Part shown: positions 11,205 to 21,899 of the stretch, piece after piece
Numbering within the stretch: position 1 is the first letter of the stretch
Layout of the letters: every line of letters starts with the position of its first letter
DNA from: Dama dama
Lineage: Eukaryota; Chordata; Mammalia; Artiodactyla; Cervidae
Assembly (NCBI RefSeq): GCF_033118175.1
Contig: NC_083691.1
Location: forward strand, 17,581,001-17,645,000
Length of the DNA: 64,000 nucleotides
Reading direction: 5' to 3'
Made by a program: the position numbers and the translations under genes
Notes under the pieces: model-generated
What the model was told of the DNA's origin: nothing
Database searches by the model: none
What the model saw: only the letters and a program-made list of their open reading frames with translations

Positions 11205-11390
11205 CTTCAGCCTCTCATTCATTCATTTATTCAGTCAGGCATTCACACACTCATATAACATATATTTTCAAAGTTCTTTCCACGTTCCAGACACTAAGCT
11301 GACTCCTGAAAACAAAATGAGTAATGAAATACATAAGATGTATTTAACTCAAGGGAATTACATTCCGTAAAATGGGTAGAATCCCCACCA
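11205..11390 (+). repeat. L2-like fragment
   Basis: Starts with a (CATT)n-like run, 'CATTCATTCATTTATTCAG', followed by 'TTCTTTCCACGTTCCAGACACTAAGCTG', the degraded form of a common L2 segment. Very diverged. Confidence 0.4.
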
Positions 11391-11614
11391 CCACCTGTCT
11401 ACCAACTTCATGAGGCTGGATGAATGAAATCAGATTATGGACATGAACGTGCACTGAAAGCCAAGAGCAAATATTAAAGAATGTTACTTTGAATTTCAGG
11501 ATTTTCATTAATTCAAAATCTTGACCAAATTTTTAAAGGTCCATGAATCTTACCTACAGCTTACCTTACCTTACAAAGAGTCTTACCTACAGCTTTGAAG
11601 CCAGTATCTTATCG

Positions 11615-12090
11615 TATATGTGTGTGCTAAGTCATTTCAGTCTTGTCCAACTCTTTGCAACACCATGGACTGTTGAAAAGCATACCTGGCTTCCCTGTCC
11701 TTCACTATCTCCCAGAGTTTGCTCAAACTCATGTCCATTGAGTCGACAAGGCTATCCAACCATCTCATTCTCTCTCGTTCCCTTCTCCTCCTGCCAGCAT
11801 CAGGGTCTTTTCAAATGAGTCAGTTCTTCACATCAGGTATTGGAGTTTCAGCTTCAGCATCAGTCCTTCCAATAAATATTCAGGACTGATTTCCTTTAGG
11901 GTGGACTGGTTTGATCTCCTTGCAATCCAAAGGACTCACAAGAGTTTTCTCCAGCACCACAGTTTGAAAGCATCAAATTTTCAGTTCTCAGCCTTCTTTA
12001 TGGTCCGAGTCTCACATCCATACATGACTACTGGAAAAACCGTAGCTGTGACTATACAGACCTTTGTCAGTGAAAGCAAACTAATTGAAA
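11615..12090 (-). mobile_element. BovB LINE 3' fragment
   Basis: Antisense 5'-truncated BovB. From the 3' end inward it shows 'GTGCTAAGTCATTTCAGTC', 'TCATGTCCATTGAGTC', 'TTCCAATAAATATTCAGG', 'GATCTCCTTGCAATCC' and 'GTCTCACATCCATACATGAC', ending near 'GACCTTTGTCAGTG'. It corresponds to the C-terminal end of the reverse-transcriptase polyprotein plus the short 3' tail, with several frame breaks. No target duplication was found. Confidence 0.92.
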
Positions 12091-13554
12091 CTGCTCTCTG
12101 CTCTTTTCTGCTAGTACCACTCCTGATTTTTATAACTCTTTGAGGTGTCTCATCATATCCCCCTCTTTCACAGGTGAAGAAATAGAAACTCAGAAATTCA
12201 CTTACTCAAGATTCTGTTTCCAGTAAAAAAAAATCTAAACTAAAATTCAAATTCAGATCCATTTGCAAAACATTTCTCCTTTGCATCAAAGTTCACCATG
12301 TTTTAACTTAAAAAAAGCACACATTTTGACAAAGGAAGATCAGTAATTACAAGGAGGAGTTTTCTGGAGATAAACTCAGCTGATCCCGCTGCCAAAATCC
12401 ACAAATACGAAAGGAAAGTTGGGAAAAGGCAACTAGGAGCTTCATCTGCCTTTTTTTCGGCTCTCTCGTGTTTCCTATGCTGATAAAGACCTTGCACGCA
12501 CATCCTTTAAAAAGCAAATCAAAAGGCCCTTTGTTAGATCTGAAAACAACCCAAGATTTTGTCATCCCCTCTCAGAGCCCTAAAAACCCCATCCACAGCT
12601 GCCTGGGAGAGTATCTTTCAGTTATCTCAGTTTAGTAAGAAGCATAAATCTCAGTAAGCTACTGGAAGCATGATGTAAACAAGCAAGCCCAGTGAAGACT
12701 TTTTTTCTTTAATAAAAAGACAGTTTAGGTAAAGGACCAGATGTTATTAAAGCTGCCAGTGAAAGCATGTTCCTTGAAGCTCTGAGAGGTGGGCTGGAAG
12801 CCATGCTATGAAGACCATGGCCAAACTCAGCCTGGACGTTAAACATGAAAGAGCATCGCAATCCTGACAACTGTCTGGATGCGTCCCTTGACAGCAGTCA
12901 CCTGTGAGCAGTGGATGGTTGGACCCAAGCATCCTCTTCCCAAAGGAGCCCACAGTGAGAGCCACCAGCTCACTCAAGGTGCCCACACATCTGTGGTGGC
13001 AAAAGAAGTCATTTTCCACATCAACTCAAAAAGGAAAAAGAGTAAGAATGTGGTGCTTCCACGGCTCCACAACCGGACACCCAGCAGGGTGTGAATGGTG
13101 GGGCTCAGCCCCACCAGCCCCCGCGTCCATCGAACTCTCTCACATGCAGGGACCAGCCAACACACAGCACGTGTGACCTCAGAGGGGAGACCCACCTGTG
13201 TGCTGTTGCATCAGGAAAGCTGTTTGCCTCCAGATCTCGTGCTCAGCGGAAATGCCTCGTGGAGCCAGGCCATCCCCTTCATGCCTTCAAACACAGCCCA
13301 GTTGTGTTTGCCAGTTTCCTCTTGTTCAGCCCATCGGGGAAGGCCTGCTGCCGTGGTGGTACCTGCTGCAGGCTGGCTGCTCTGTTGCGCCCAGCCCTGC
13401 CCACACCTCCCTCCTGGTGGAACCCATTTGCTGGGGTGAACATCTGTCCTTCCTTCTTTGCACTTCAAAGGGCCGCTCTTGAAGCTTCATGGTGAAAAGA
13501 CAGGACAAGTTTTCCTGGGAGAAAGGGGAGAACAAAATGTTGCTCAAACCCACA
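12091..13554. other. Unique intergenic sequence
   Basis: No gene or clear repeat was seen. Frames of up to 134 codons (13091-13495) overlap each other in all three phases and translate to low-information sequence. I treat them as chance openings in a GC-rich patch. Confidence 0.5.
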
Positions 13555-13745
13555 TAGTGGAAAGAATATGGGCTCTGACATCAGACCAACATGGGCACAA
13601 CTTCCAGCCCAAGACCTCTGCAGTCTGGTGGCCCCGGAGCCTTGGGTCCTCCTGTACAAAGCCAGAGAGTTAAGGGAGAGAGTGTGGGCCATGCCTGGAT
13701 GTGTGGAAAGTACTCAGTACCTGGTAACAAGTATTAAGTATTTTA
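13555..13745 (+). repeat. MIR SINE
   Basis: The 5' half is recognisable: 'GTGGAAAGAATATGGGCTCTGACATCAGACC' matches the MIR opening, and 'AAGTACTCAGTACCTGGTAAC' the 3' part. The central core is degraded. Confidence 0.6.
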
Positions 13746-13794
13746 AGCGCTCTCAGGTCGCAGAGGTGGGGCTTGTTTTAAGCAGCTTTAAAAT

Positions 13795-13960
13795 GACAAC
13801 CAGCACTCACTGTGTGCTTTTCATGGGCCTGGCATTGACCTTATTTCATTTAACCTGCTCAATAATCCTCTGCTGTCAATGATGTCGTTATCCCCATTTT
13901 CCAGAAGATGATGCTACAGTCCTCCTCGGGGACATCTGCTAGGTGAACCCACCCCTGAGT
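13795..13960 (-). repeat. MIR SINE (antisense)
   Basis: 'CACTGTGTGCTTTTCATGGGCC', 'TTATTTCATTTAACCTGCTCAATAATCC' and 'TTATCCCCATTTTCCAGAAGATG' occur in the order of the reverse-complement MIR consensus. It lies 50 bp from a sense MIR, so the two form an old inverted pair. Confidence 0.75.
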
Positions 13961-14303
13961 CCAGGGAAGCCAAGCCTTTCCAGGCCGGTGGGGACAGAGG
14001 AGCTGGGAGGCAGGGACTGGAGCATCCACGCTTGCGAGAGCCCCTGGGGGACCGAGTGAGGTCCAGGGAGATGCGAGGGGAGAGGCACGCGGATGGGGCA
14101 CTTGGGAGAGGCAGAGACAGCAGGGCTGCTCTCCCTTGGCTGCCAGGGACCTAGCTCTGAGCCTTGTGGACTCTTAATTCCAAACTTGAAGCTGGTCCTC
14201 AATGCCAGGAGGGGAGAAACTACTTCACTCGACAATTTACAGGCTCAAAGCAGCACTTTAAATATGAAGTTCTTTCGTGCGTGAGCCATCCTGCTTGCCC
14301 TGT

Positions 14304-14340
14304 TGTTGTTCTGCTGCTAAGTCATGTCCAACTCTTGCCC
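14304..14340 (-). mobile_element. Bov-A SINE 3'-end fragment
   Basis: 37 bp of the Bov-A/Bov-tA 3' end in reverse orientation ('GTTCTGCTGCTAAGTCATGTCC'), cut off abruptly before 'CCTGAGCACC'. It is separate from the near-complete SINE that starts 50 bp downstream. Confidence 0.7.
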
Positions 14341-14389
14341 TGAGCACCTGCAAATCTTAAGGTCTATAGGTTCCAACTTCTCCAAGAGC

Positions 14390-14595
14390 TCAGGCCATGT
14401 GCTCAGCTGTGCCCAACACTTTGTGACTCTATGCACCATAGCCCACCAGGCTCCTCTGTCCTTGGGATTTCCAAGGCAAGAGTACTGGAGTGGGTTGCCA
14501 TTTCCTTCTCCAGGGGATCTTCACGACCCAGGGACCCAACCCGTGTCTCCTGCACTGCAGGCGAGGTCTTTAACCACTGAGCCATCGGGGAAGCC
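14390..14595 (-). mobile_element. Bov-tA SINE
   Basis: Antisense full element ending in the complement of the tRNA head ('GAGCCATCGGGGAAGCC'). The target duplication CTCCAAGAGC lies at 14380-14389 and 14596-14605. The B box (complement of GGGACCCAACCCG) is mutated. Confidence 0.93.
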
Positions 14596-15141
14596 CTCCA
14601 AGAGCCTGGGTGCTTCATCTTCCTCCACTGCACGTCTGTCCTAAAGCACTCGCCTTGCTTTACTGATGGAAAGAATACCCTTCAGGAAGGCTGAGTTCCC
14701 AGAGGGATCCCAGTTTTCATTCTATTGTTGCAAATATCTCTTCACTCATCTTGGCTTGAAGATAGGATGGCCACTTCCTTTAGTACAATATTAGGAGCAC
14801 ACAGCGGATGAAAGAGAAAATGAATCCAACACCACCCACAGAGAGAAACGAGCACCGTGATCGACAACAGTGGAATTTTTTTCATGCACTTATAAACAGG
14901 AAAGGAGTTTGGGTTTCAAAAATCCACTGATTTCCTTGCTTAGCCATATCTAGGTTGTGTATGGAAGAAAACAAAAATAATTCTGGGCGCAGAAGGAAGG
15001 TGGAATATTTCTGCACTTAACACTGGGCAAGGCTGGCTCGGCCCCAGACACAAAGAATCTTCGTGTCCCTTTTTAAATAAAAATAAATAAAAGAAAGTGG
15101 CTCAACCCCGTTGGAGAGAGCCAACAACACGTTACAGGGCA

Positions 15142-15169
15142 GGGGGGAGGGGGTGGGTGGGTGAGTGGG
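15142..15169 (+). other. G-quadruplex motif
   Basis: Runs G6-A-G5-T-G3-T-G3-TGAGT-G3 satisfy the G3+N1-7 pattern more than once. It is followed directly by a 14-bp palindrome. No gene start is visible to link it to a promoter. Confidence 0.85.
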
Positions 15170-15170
15170 T

Positions 15171-15184
15171 GCGAAACGTTTCGC
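15171..15184. other. 14-bp perfect palindrome GCGAAACGTTTCGC
   Basis: Self-complementary over 14 bases with three CpG dinucleotides, one base after the G-quadruplex motif. It could be a dimeric protein site. Which protein, if any, cannot be told from sequence. Confidence 0.85.
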
Positions 15185-16737
15185 AATCACTAACAACAGC
15201 CCTGTTGTGAAGCCAACAGCTGGAGGAAAACACAGGTGTGTGTTAACACAGCCTGGCTCTTCTCACCACCATGCCCGCTGGCTGGGGGGGTGGGGGAGGA
15301 TGCTGGCCAGACCTCAGGGTCACAGCTGACCACAGAGCTAGGAGGCAGGCATAGGGAACAGTTGCACCCAAGCAATCACCCCTGTAAGGGTCACAGCCCT
15401 GCAAACTGCCCCCTGCAAACTTCCCAGGTCTCCTACCCCAGCAGCTCCTGATCACCCACAGGCCAGCTCCCGTACCAGAGCTGGGTCCAAAGCTCTGCTG
15501 TGAGATTGCGGCTTGTCGCTGAAAGGCTAACAATCAAGGATAGACACGGCTTCCTGGGGAGCTCTGGGAAGTCCCACGCCCAAGCCCTGGCCAGGCTCTG
15601 CAGCTCCGGTGGGTCAGCATCTCTGAGTCCCAGCCCTTAACATGGCTGAGAAGAGTCTAGATAGTGGGTTTAAACAACTCTGAGAAGCAGCCAGAGAAGA
15701 ACCACGGTGTTCTAATATCTTTCAGCAGGGGCCCAGGCACCTGGGCCTAAAGAACCTGGAGGAATTCAAAGATCTGCAGCTCTTCCGTGACCCTACAAAG
15801 GACGAGAGTGAAGGGATGTGCCCCCTCCGCCACAGCTTGTTTACCTCCTCCCACCAAAGAGAACTTTGGGTGGTCTTGCAGAGGTTTCATTGGTCAGGGG
15901 TGTAGAATATTTTTCCAAGCGAACTTTAGTCAAAGGGATCAAAAGAGTTGGTAGAAGGTACTGGCATCTTCGTGATCATTTTTTATGTGGAAAACTGTAA
16001 TTCCATGAAATGATACAAATTTTTAAAAGATGAGAACCTGACAGCCTTGAATATGTTGCTGCTGTTCCTTTCCCCTGGCCTCTGGTGAAGCCCCGGTTTC
16101 TTCTCTTTAATGCAAAGTTTCTAGAGCCAGATGCATCCATGGGTCCACAGGGCTTCTGAAATCATGTGTGTTTACTCTTCTCCTGGAAACAGAGCTACCA
16201 CAGCTCTCAGCAGCAGCAAAAACAGGCTAAAAGCTACCGTGATGGGTCACCTCTCCAACACCCAGGGAATGAGGCCCCTGTTTATTGAGGGCGGACCACC
16301 CCTCACCCATCTTCCCTTTGAGGGATGGACCCATGAGGACTGAACTCATCCCCACATCCCCATTTCCAACTCTCTCTCTCTGCCTTCCCTCCCCATCATC
16401 TCTAGGGCTCATTTTTCTGAAAATAGATGCCTGGACTGAACACAGGGCACAGAGGTGGGGGAGTGAGGAAAGTCCCAGTGTGCCCAGTGGTCAGAGGTGG
16501 CATCTCCTGGGCTGCCCTCCCTTCCGGGGGCCCCTTCTGGCCACCTCCACACCACCCCAGGCTTTCCCGGAGCCTCAGAGAGAAGGCGGCACCAGTCTCC
16601 CTCTTCATTAACTTCCATGCTGAAGAGGTGTTTCCTGAGCACCTACCACAGACCTGGGGTAACTTACTGGCTGCCCCTGCTCAACCCGCACTGGCAACCA
16701 AGGACTCAGATGTAGAATGATGAGAAGACCCAAGAGC

Positions 16738-17015
16738 TGGGCTTTCCTGGTGGCTCGGTGGTAAAGAATCTGCCTACCAAAGCAGGAGAGACAGGTTTGA
16801 TCCTTGGTCCCGGAAGATCTCACATGCTGCAGGATAGCTAAGCCCAGGCACCACCACTATGAAAAGCCTGCCTGCTCCAGAGCCCAGGCCCTGCAACAAG
16901 AGAAGCCTGAGCATCACAACTAAAGAGAGAGGGCTCGCTCCTCACAGCTAAAGAAAAAGCCCCTGCAGCAAGGAAGACCCAGCACAGCCAAAAAAATAAA
17001 TAAAATTACCTTTAA
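16738..17015 (+). mobile_element. CHR-2 type tRNA-Glu SINE
   Basis: Cetartiodactyl SINE. It starts with the tRNA head 'GGGCTTTCCTGGTGGCTCGG' and 'GGTTTGATCCTTGGTCCCGG', continues with CHR-2 body motifs ('GATCTCACATGCTGCAGG', 'AGAGCCCAGGCCCTGCAACA') and ends with 'GAAGACCCAGCACAGCC' and an A-rich AAATAAATAAA tail. It differs from Bov-tA by lacking the Bov-A body. Confidence 0.88.
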
Positions 17016-17219
17016 AAAACCCAAGAGCTTCCATTCGGACACATGAACTTGCACCCACGTTCCAGCTCAAGGTCAGGGCTGAAAAGCATGCGAGTTTCTT
17101 GCTCTCACTTGGCTGCACCAGCTCCAGAGGGTGCGGGCCCTGGCTCTGGCCTCCCAGCACGCGGGGCATCCCTGGGAGCACCCACGGGAAGACCCGGACG
17201 GTGCCCTGTGCCATCGTCA

Positions 17220-17425
17220 GCTGTGGGTTTATGTGGATCCTCACACTGCCACTTAACCAAATGCGAGCTGTGTGACCTTATCTCAGTGGCTTAACCTCTC
17301 TGACCTCGTTTTCCTCATGTGTAAAAACGAGGCTCGTTCTGTATTCCTCCGAGGGTTGTTGTGAGGATTAAAGGGAATAATTAGGCAAGGCGCATAACCC
17401 AGGTATTCAGCACCCAAGACAGTGT
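17220..17425 (+). repeat. MIR SINE
   Basis: One of the best-preserved MIRs here: 'GAGCTGTGTGACCTTATCTC', 'TTAACCTCTCTGACC', 'TTCCTCATGTGTAAAAACGAGG' and 'GGGTTGTTGTGAGGATTAAAGG' in order, then 'GCATAACCCAGGTATTCAGC'. Confidence 0.85.
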
Positions 17426-17973
17426 GATGGCACCTTGTTCTAGCAGCCTGGCATCGGGATACAGAGTGGACAGGTGTTGCCATTCAGCACCTGACCACAG
17501 GTCCCTGATCCAAAACCAGTGAGCACGATCCACTGAAATGAACAGGGAGCAAGAACAGGCCTCACACTAGGTAACAGTGCAAAGCTGGCTTGGTTGTGAC
17601 AACACAGTTATCGTACGGTGCCAGCAACAGCTGGGGCTCTTGGCCAGCAGACAGGCAGGCCATCATGTGCCCTGGAATCAGGGGAGTCCATAAATGATGC
17701 ATCGAGAGCAGAGAGAGCCGCAAGCCAGAGCCGCAGACCAAGAACATCTGTGCAGACAGAAGGACTTCGCAGAGGACGCAGTCCAGCCATGCAGGTGCCC
17801 CCACCGCCTAGGCCTGGGACAGCGCGCCCCACACAGGTCTGCCCCAAGGCCACGGCTGTGGTTTGCACAGCAGAAGACATCCATAGCGACCTTTAAATAC
17901 ATAATGCTTTACGGAATAAAAATATCACGTGACCCCATCGACAGTGCTCTTTGTTCTACTATTAAGGGGATGT

Positions 17974-18193
17974 AAGGTGACTCCCAGGTGGCTCAGTGGT
18001 AAAGAATCCGCCTGTCAATGCAGAAGACTCCAGTTTGATTCCTGGCTCAGGAAGATGCCCTGGAGGAGGGCATGGCAACCCACTCCAGCATTCTCGCCTA
18101 GAGAATCCCATGGACAGAGGAGCCTGGTGGGCTACAGTCCATGGGGTCACAAAGCGTCGGACATGATTTAGCAATTAAACCACCACCACCACC
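17974..18193 (+). mobile_element. Bov-tA SINE with (ACC)n tail
   Basis: Full-length sense copy with tRNA head, 'CAACCCACTCCAGCATTCTC' body and 'GTCGGACATGATTTAGC' end, followed by a CCA/ACC trinucleotide tail (18179-18193). The target duplication AGGGGATGT lies at 17965-17973 and 18194-18202. The B box reads AGTTTGATTCC and is degraded. Confidence 0.95.
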
Positions 18194-18202
18194 AGGGGAT
18201 GT

Positions 18203-18573
18203 GAGAAAGGAAAGGGAAAACCCCATCTCCAGCCCCTAAACCTGAGCCTCTCCTGGTGGTTAGGGCGGGCCCCTGACGCCCACCTCAGGCCTGGCACTTG
18301 GGGTCCTGGCTAAGCTCCCTGGGTTGGAGTTCCTCCAGAGTCGGTGATCAGCAGAGCCTTGTGCTCTCTGTTCAGAGGACACCACGCAGGGAAGGGGAGC
18401 CCGGGCCCAGCGTTCTTTCCCTGTGGACCTTTCCTCTTCTTGCCTCCAGCCAACTCCAGAACCTTCATCATTCCAGCAGTTTTAGTCTCATTGGTGAGGA
18501 GGGAACGCACCCAGTATGTGGGAGGCGAAAGGATCTTGAAAATAAGTAACTCTTCTGGCCTGTGTGCTGTCGG
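18203..18573. other. Unique intergenic sequence
   Basis: No gene or repeat was recognised between the Bov-tA and the minisatellite. Confidence 0.5.
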
Positions 18574-18662
18574 CTCCCAGCATCCCTCTGGTACCCAGTA
18601 TCCCTCAACCTCCCAGCATCCCTCTGGTACCCAGTATCCCTCAGCCTCCCAGCATCCCTCTG
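18574..18662 (+). repeat. 36-bp minisatellite, about 2.5 copies
   Basis: Units at 18574-18609 and 18610-18645 differ at one base near the end (CAAC versus CAGC), and a third partial unit covers 18646-18662. Each unit is itself two 18-bp halves of the form CCCAGYATCCCTC. Because 36 is a multiple of three, a minus-strand frame reads a 12-residue repeat (EGCWEVEGYWVP-like), but there is no sign that it is translated. Degenerate 'GATCCTCTAGGT' repeats continue to about 18780. Confidence 0.9.
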
Positions 18663-18874
18663 CCTTCAGATCCTGTCTATGAGATGCTCTGCAGATGCTC
18701 TGTGATCCACAAGGTGAATCCTGATCCACTAAGAGATCTGTGATCCTCTAGGTGGTTCACCATCCTCTAGGTAATCCACAAGATGCTAGCTGTTCAGTGA
18801 CCCAGTGGATGATACATGAGCCACAGGCTGATCCTTCAAAGAGCTTTATAATTATGCTCATGGGCTTGGGGGTG

Positions 18875-19070
18875 TAGACAGAGGAATGAAATCTTGCTCC
18901 TCCACCGCTATACCAGCTGTGTGACCTGGGGAAGTCATTTAACCCTTCATGCCTCACTTTTCTTGCCTGTAAAATGGGGGGAATAAACTGCTTGACAGGG
19001 TTTCAACAAGGAGTGAATGAACTAATATCAGTAAAGTGCTTAAGCAAGGCTGGCATGGAGGAGGCATCGT
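18875..19070 (+). repeat. MIR SINE
   Basis: 'CCAGCTGTGTGACCTGGGGAAGTCATTTAACCC' type core at about 18912-18945, then 'CTTGCCTGTAAAATGGGG' and 'AGTAAAGTGCTTAAGCAAGGC'. Well preserved for this family. Confidence 0.85.
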
Positions 19071-20139
19071 AAGATTTGTTATATTTTTGGTGCCGGTTTC
19101 AAAGTAAAAGGAAACTCCAAGTTTCAAAGACATATGTGCAAATTCTTAATGCAAGTTATTTTTATTATTGAGAATGGGAAGGGGTGTATAAAGTACTATA
19201 ATAAACAATACATTTATCAGATAAGAATTCTCCCTGAGAAAAGATACTGTAATAGGGAAAGGTAAAAACTGGTTCCAAGAATATATCTGTTCCGGTGTGC
19301 AGTCCTTTCACACAACTATTTTGGGTGAGGTGATGTCACTTATTGAATAAGGAAGCAAATATTATAAGCCCTGGAAGTTATTTGGAAAATCCAGGGTAAA
19401 CCAACAGAAGAAGAGATTTCCCATGTGCTAAACCAACAGGAAGTTTCAATGAGTCTTGAATTTCCTCATAAAATGATTGAAAATGCCCTTTGTTCCTATT
19501 CCCCTTTGCTACCAATTTAAAAGAAAGAAAACTGGGCCATGCATTCAACACAAGAATGAAAGAGGTTACAAAACAAGCCCAGGGTAAAAAGAGAAGTTTT
19601 CCGACAGCCGGTATGGCCTCTCCAACCCTAAGTGGTTTATAAAAGGAGCACAGTTCAGTCTAGGGTGGGCAATTATTTCTCAGGCCCAACCCACGAAGAC
19701 TTTGTTTCAAAAAAGAGCAGACTGTAGAAAAGCAGTTTACCCAGTGAAGACCGCAGAACCCAAATGTGTTCAGAGCTCATGCTTTTCGTTCCAGGCGGAG
19801 GGGGTTGGAGATGGTTATCTTTGGAAGTGTGGTCAGTGGTCAGCGTCGCAGGGCTGCACACCCATGGGCGTGCTCTTCAAGGCTCTGCTAACCCGTGAAA
19901 GAGCCCCACAAGGAGAAAAGCAGAAACAGCAGTTACCCTCATGGGCGTCACTCAGTCACCACCTCAACTGCCATGTCCACTGGCGAGAAAGACAGAGGAG
20001 CCGGCGCTCTGTTCTATGAACTGAACACCACCCTGCAAAGTAAAGCGCTAAGGTTAGCCATCCCTCCCCTAACAGTCAGACAACAGCCCGCAGCAACTCG
20101 CGTCAACCTCCCAGATAGGTCGCCCTGTCTCCAAAACGC
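19071..20139. other. Unique sequence with TATA-like motif
   Basis: No gene was recognised. TATAAAAG occurs at 19639-19646 with CCAAT about 125 bp upstream. A 105-codon frame (19702-20019) downstream has no recognisable domain. Confidence 0.45.
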
Positions 20140-20325
20140 AGTTGGTTTTTTTTTATTTGTTTATTTTTCATTGATTTCTGATTGCTTTACAGTACTGGTG
20201 TGATTTCTGTCGTACATCAACAGGAATGAACCGTGGGTGTACATGTGTCCCCTCCCTTTTGAATCTCCTTCTCACATCCCGCCCATTCCCACCCCTCCAG
20301 GTTATCACAGAACCCTCTCACTGAA
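20140..20325 (-). mobile_element. L1 LINE 3'-UTR fragment (antisense)
   Basis: Complement of the ruminant L1 3' end: a T-rich head (poly-A complement), 'CTGATTGCTTTACAGTACTGGTG', 'GTCGTACATCAACAGGAATGAACC', 'GTACATGTGTCCCCTCCC' and 'CCCACCCCTCCAGGTTATCACAGA'. It is a short 5'-truncated copy. Confidence 0.8.
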
Positions 20326-21880
20326 AGAGCCAGGCTGTTTCACATGTGTTATGTTCATTTCCTCAAATTCCCCCATTCCTTTGTCCAGGCTCCTTGGCGG
20401 GCTGCTGGCCCTCTGCCCTGACTTCTCAGAGACAACATTCTACCTTCACCTATTACGTCAGTGATTTTTTTCTTTTGACAAAATTTTTATCAAGTGTGGA
20501 CCCAAGGTTCTTGCTCAGTGTTCTAAAATCAGAAGCTGTATTTTGCAAATTTCAGAAACGTAATGAAGTAGTAGATTTACTTCCTGACAAAAGTGTGTTC
20601 TTGATCGGAGGGGACCTTCTCTGGGGGCCAAAGTCAGGTCACTGCCAAATCCTCCACGTGTCTTGGTGCATGGAGACAGTCTACACATGTGTGTCAAACT
20701 GCCTACTTAGAACGTGTATTACATATATGATACACACGCACATAGATATGTAGATTGTCTTTAATTTATATTTATCTTTTCCAAATTACATTAGAGCCCA
20801 TATTAAAGGAAAATGAGCATGATCACTCTTAGTCTTGTAGACCAATGAGAAGATATTAAGTGCTGGGAGCAGCTTTCTTTCTCCTTTAGCTGTTTTATTT
20901 GTGCTTACTATTGTCAAGGGCCATATATGAACTTTTCAATATGTCAGGCCCATTTTTAACATGGTGATGACCACAGTTGAAGCTGGCTGGTTCAGACCTT
21001 CCTGATAAATTAGAGTAAATATATGGCTTCAGGGCAGGTGAGGGGGAGTCATTTAGAAAGAGAATGAAAAAAAGGCCCTCACACAGTCCTAAAATATGGA
21101 GGGGTTGGGGGACTGATCAGTCCATCAAAACTTCTATGATGGAAGTTTTCCTGAAGAATGTCCCTCCAGGACCAACAGTAAGTTTCCATAGAATGGCCAG
21201 ATCTACACATTGTCAGATAAATCCTTGGGTACCAGATGCTGCCATGTCAGAGAGGGAGATGGAGCAGGTGACGGAGGAGGCTAGAGTGACTCTGACACCA
21301 GAGAAGAGAGAGGAGATAGGACAAAAGAGCACATTCTTGTCATGATGTAAATAAGCCACAATTGTGGATGTAAGTAATTCACAATTGTGGATGAATGTGA
21401 ATCAACACTAACCAGGAAGAACAGAAAGAAAGAGGAAATTGAGACTCCCAAATAAGCATTTGATAGCATTTGATAAGCATTTTGCTTCCAAACCTAGAAA
21501 GGGGAAAAAAAAAAAAACATGAGCCTTTGAAAAAAAGAGAGAATCAGATTAAAAAAAAAATTTTTTTTAAACATCAAAAAAACCCAACAGCCTCCATCTC
21601 TTAACACTGTTACTCAGGCCCCTCGCTGCTATCAGCCTTTTTATTTCAATGTCATCGTTCTTTTTTCTTTCTCTTTGATTCAGAGATTAGCCGAGCATAT
21701 TAATACATATGTTTCCCACTTCCTGCCCACACACTTTTATCTGAACTTCTTCAAGGCCTCACAATGAGACAAGGGCAACTTCTTTAAAAACCAATGTGAT
21801 TTTCCTAGCCAGTTGTCTGGTCGTCATTTCCTGTTATCATTTATGGAAAGCACAGATGTCTTCCTTCAGTCCACAGAGGT
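20326..21880. other. Unique, AT-rich intergenic sequence
   Basis: No gene was recognised. Contains a repeated 14-mer carrying the palindrome CCACAATTGTGG (21357-21393) and an A10-T8 tract (21551-21568). Confidence 0.5.
21551..21568. repeat. A10T8 tract
   Basis: Ten A directly followed by eight T, flanked by TT and AA, giving an almost symmetric palindrome. Such tracts exclude nucleosomes and bend DNA. Confidence 0.8.
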
Positions 21881-21899
21881 AGATTGAGCTTAGGGAGAG

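Larger units (their letters stand above)
14606..16730. other. Unique GC-richer intergenic sequence
   Basis: No gene was recognised, although this is one of the most GC-rich parts of the window and has overlapping frames of 60-108 codons. It holds a G-quadruplex motif and palindrome (15142-15184) and a G7TG5 run near 15283-15297. A weak L2/MIR-like motif, 'GTTTCCTGAGCACCTACCACAG', is at 16629. Confidence 0.5.

Noticed and set aside
13091..13495. Three overlapping 94-134 codon frames as an exon
   Set aside because: All three phases are open at once, which reflects low stop density in a GC-rich patch and not coding selection.
16738..17015. tRNA-Glu gene
   Set aside because: Only the head is tRNA-like. 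The body and A-rich tail identify a CHR-2 SINE, and no cloverleaf with a full acceptor stem can be formed. The same holds for all Bov-tA and CHR heads.
18574..18780. CRISPR-like array
   Set aside because: Units are directly adjacent without unique spacers and the genome is mammalian. It is a minisatellite.
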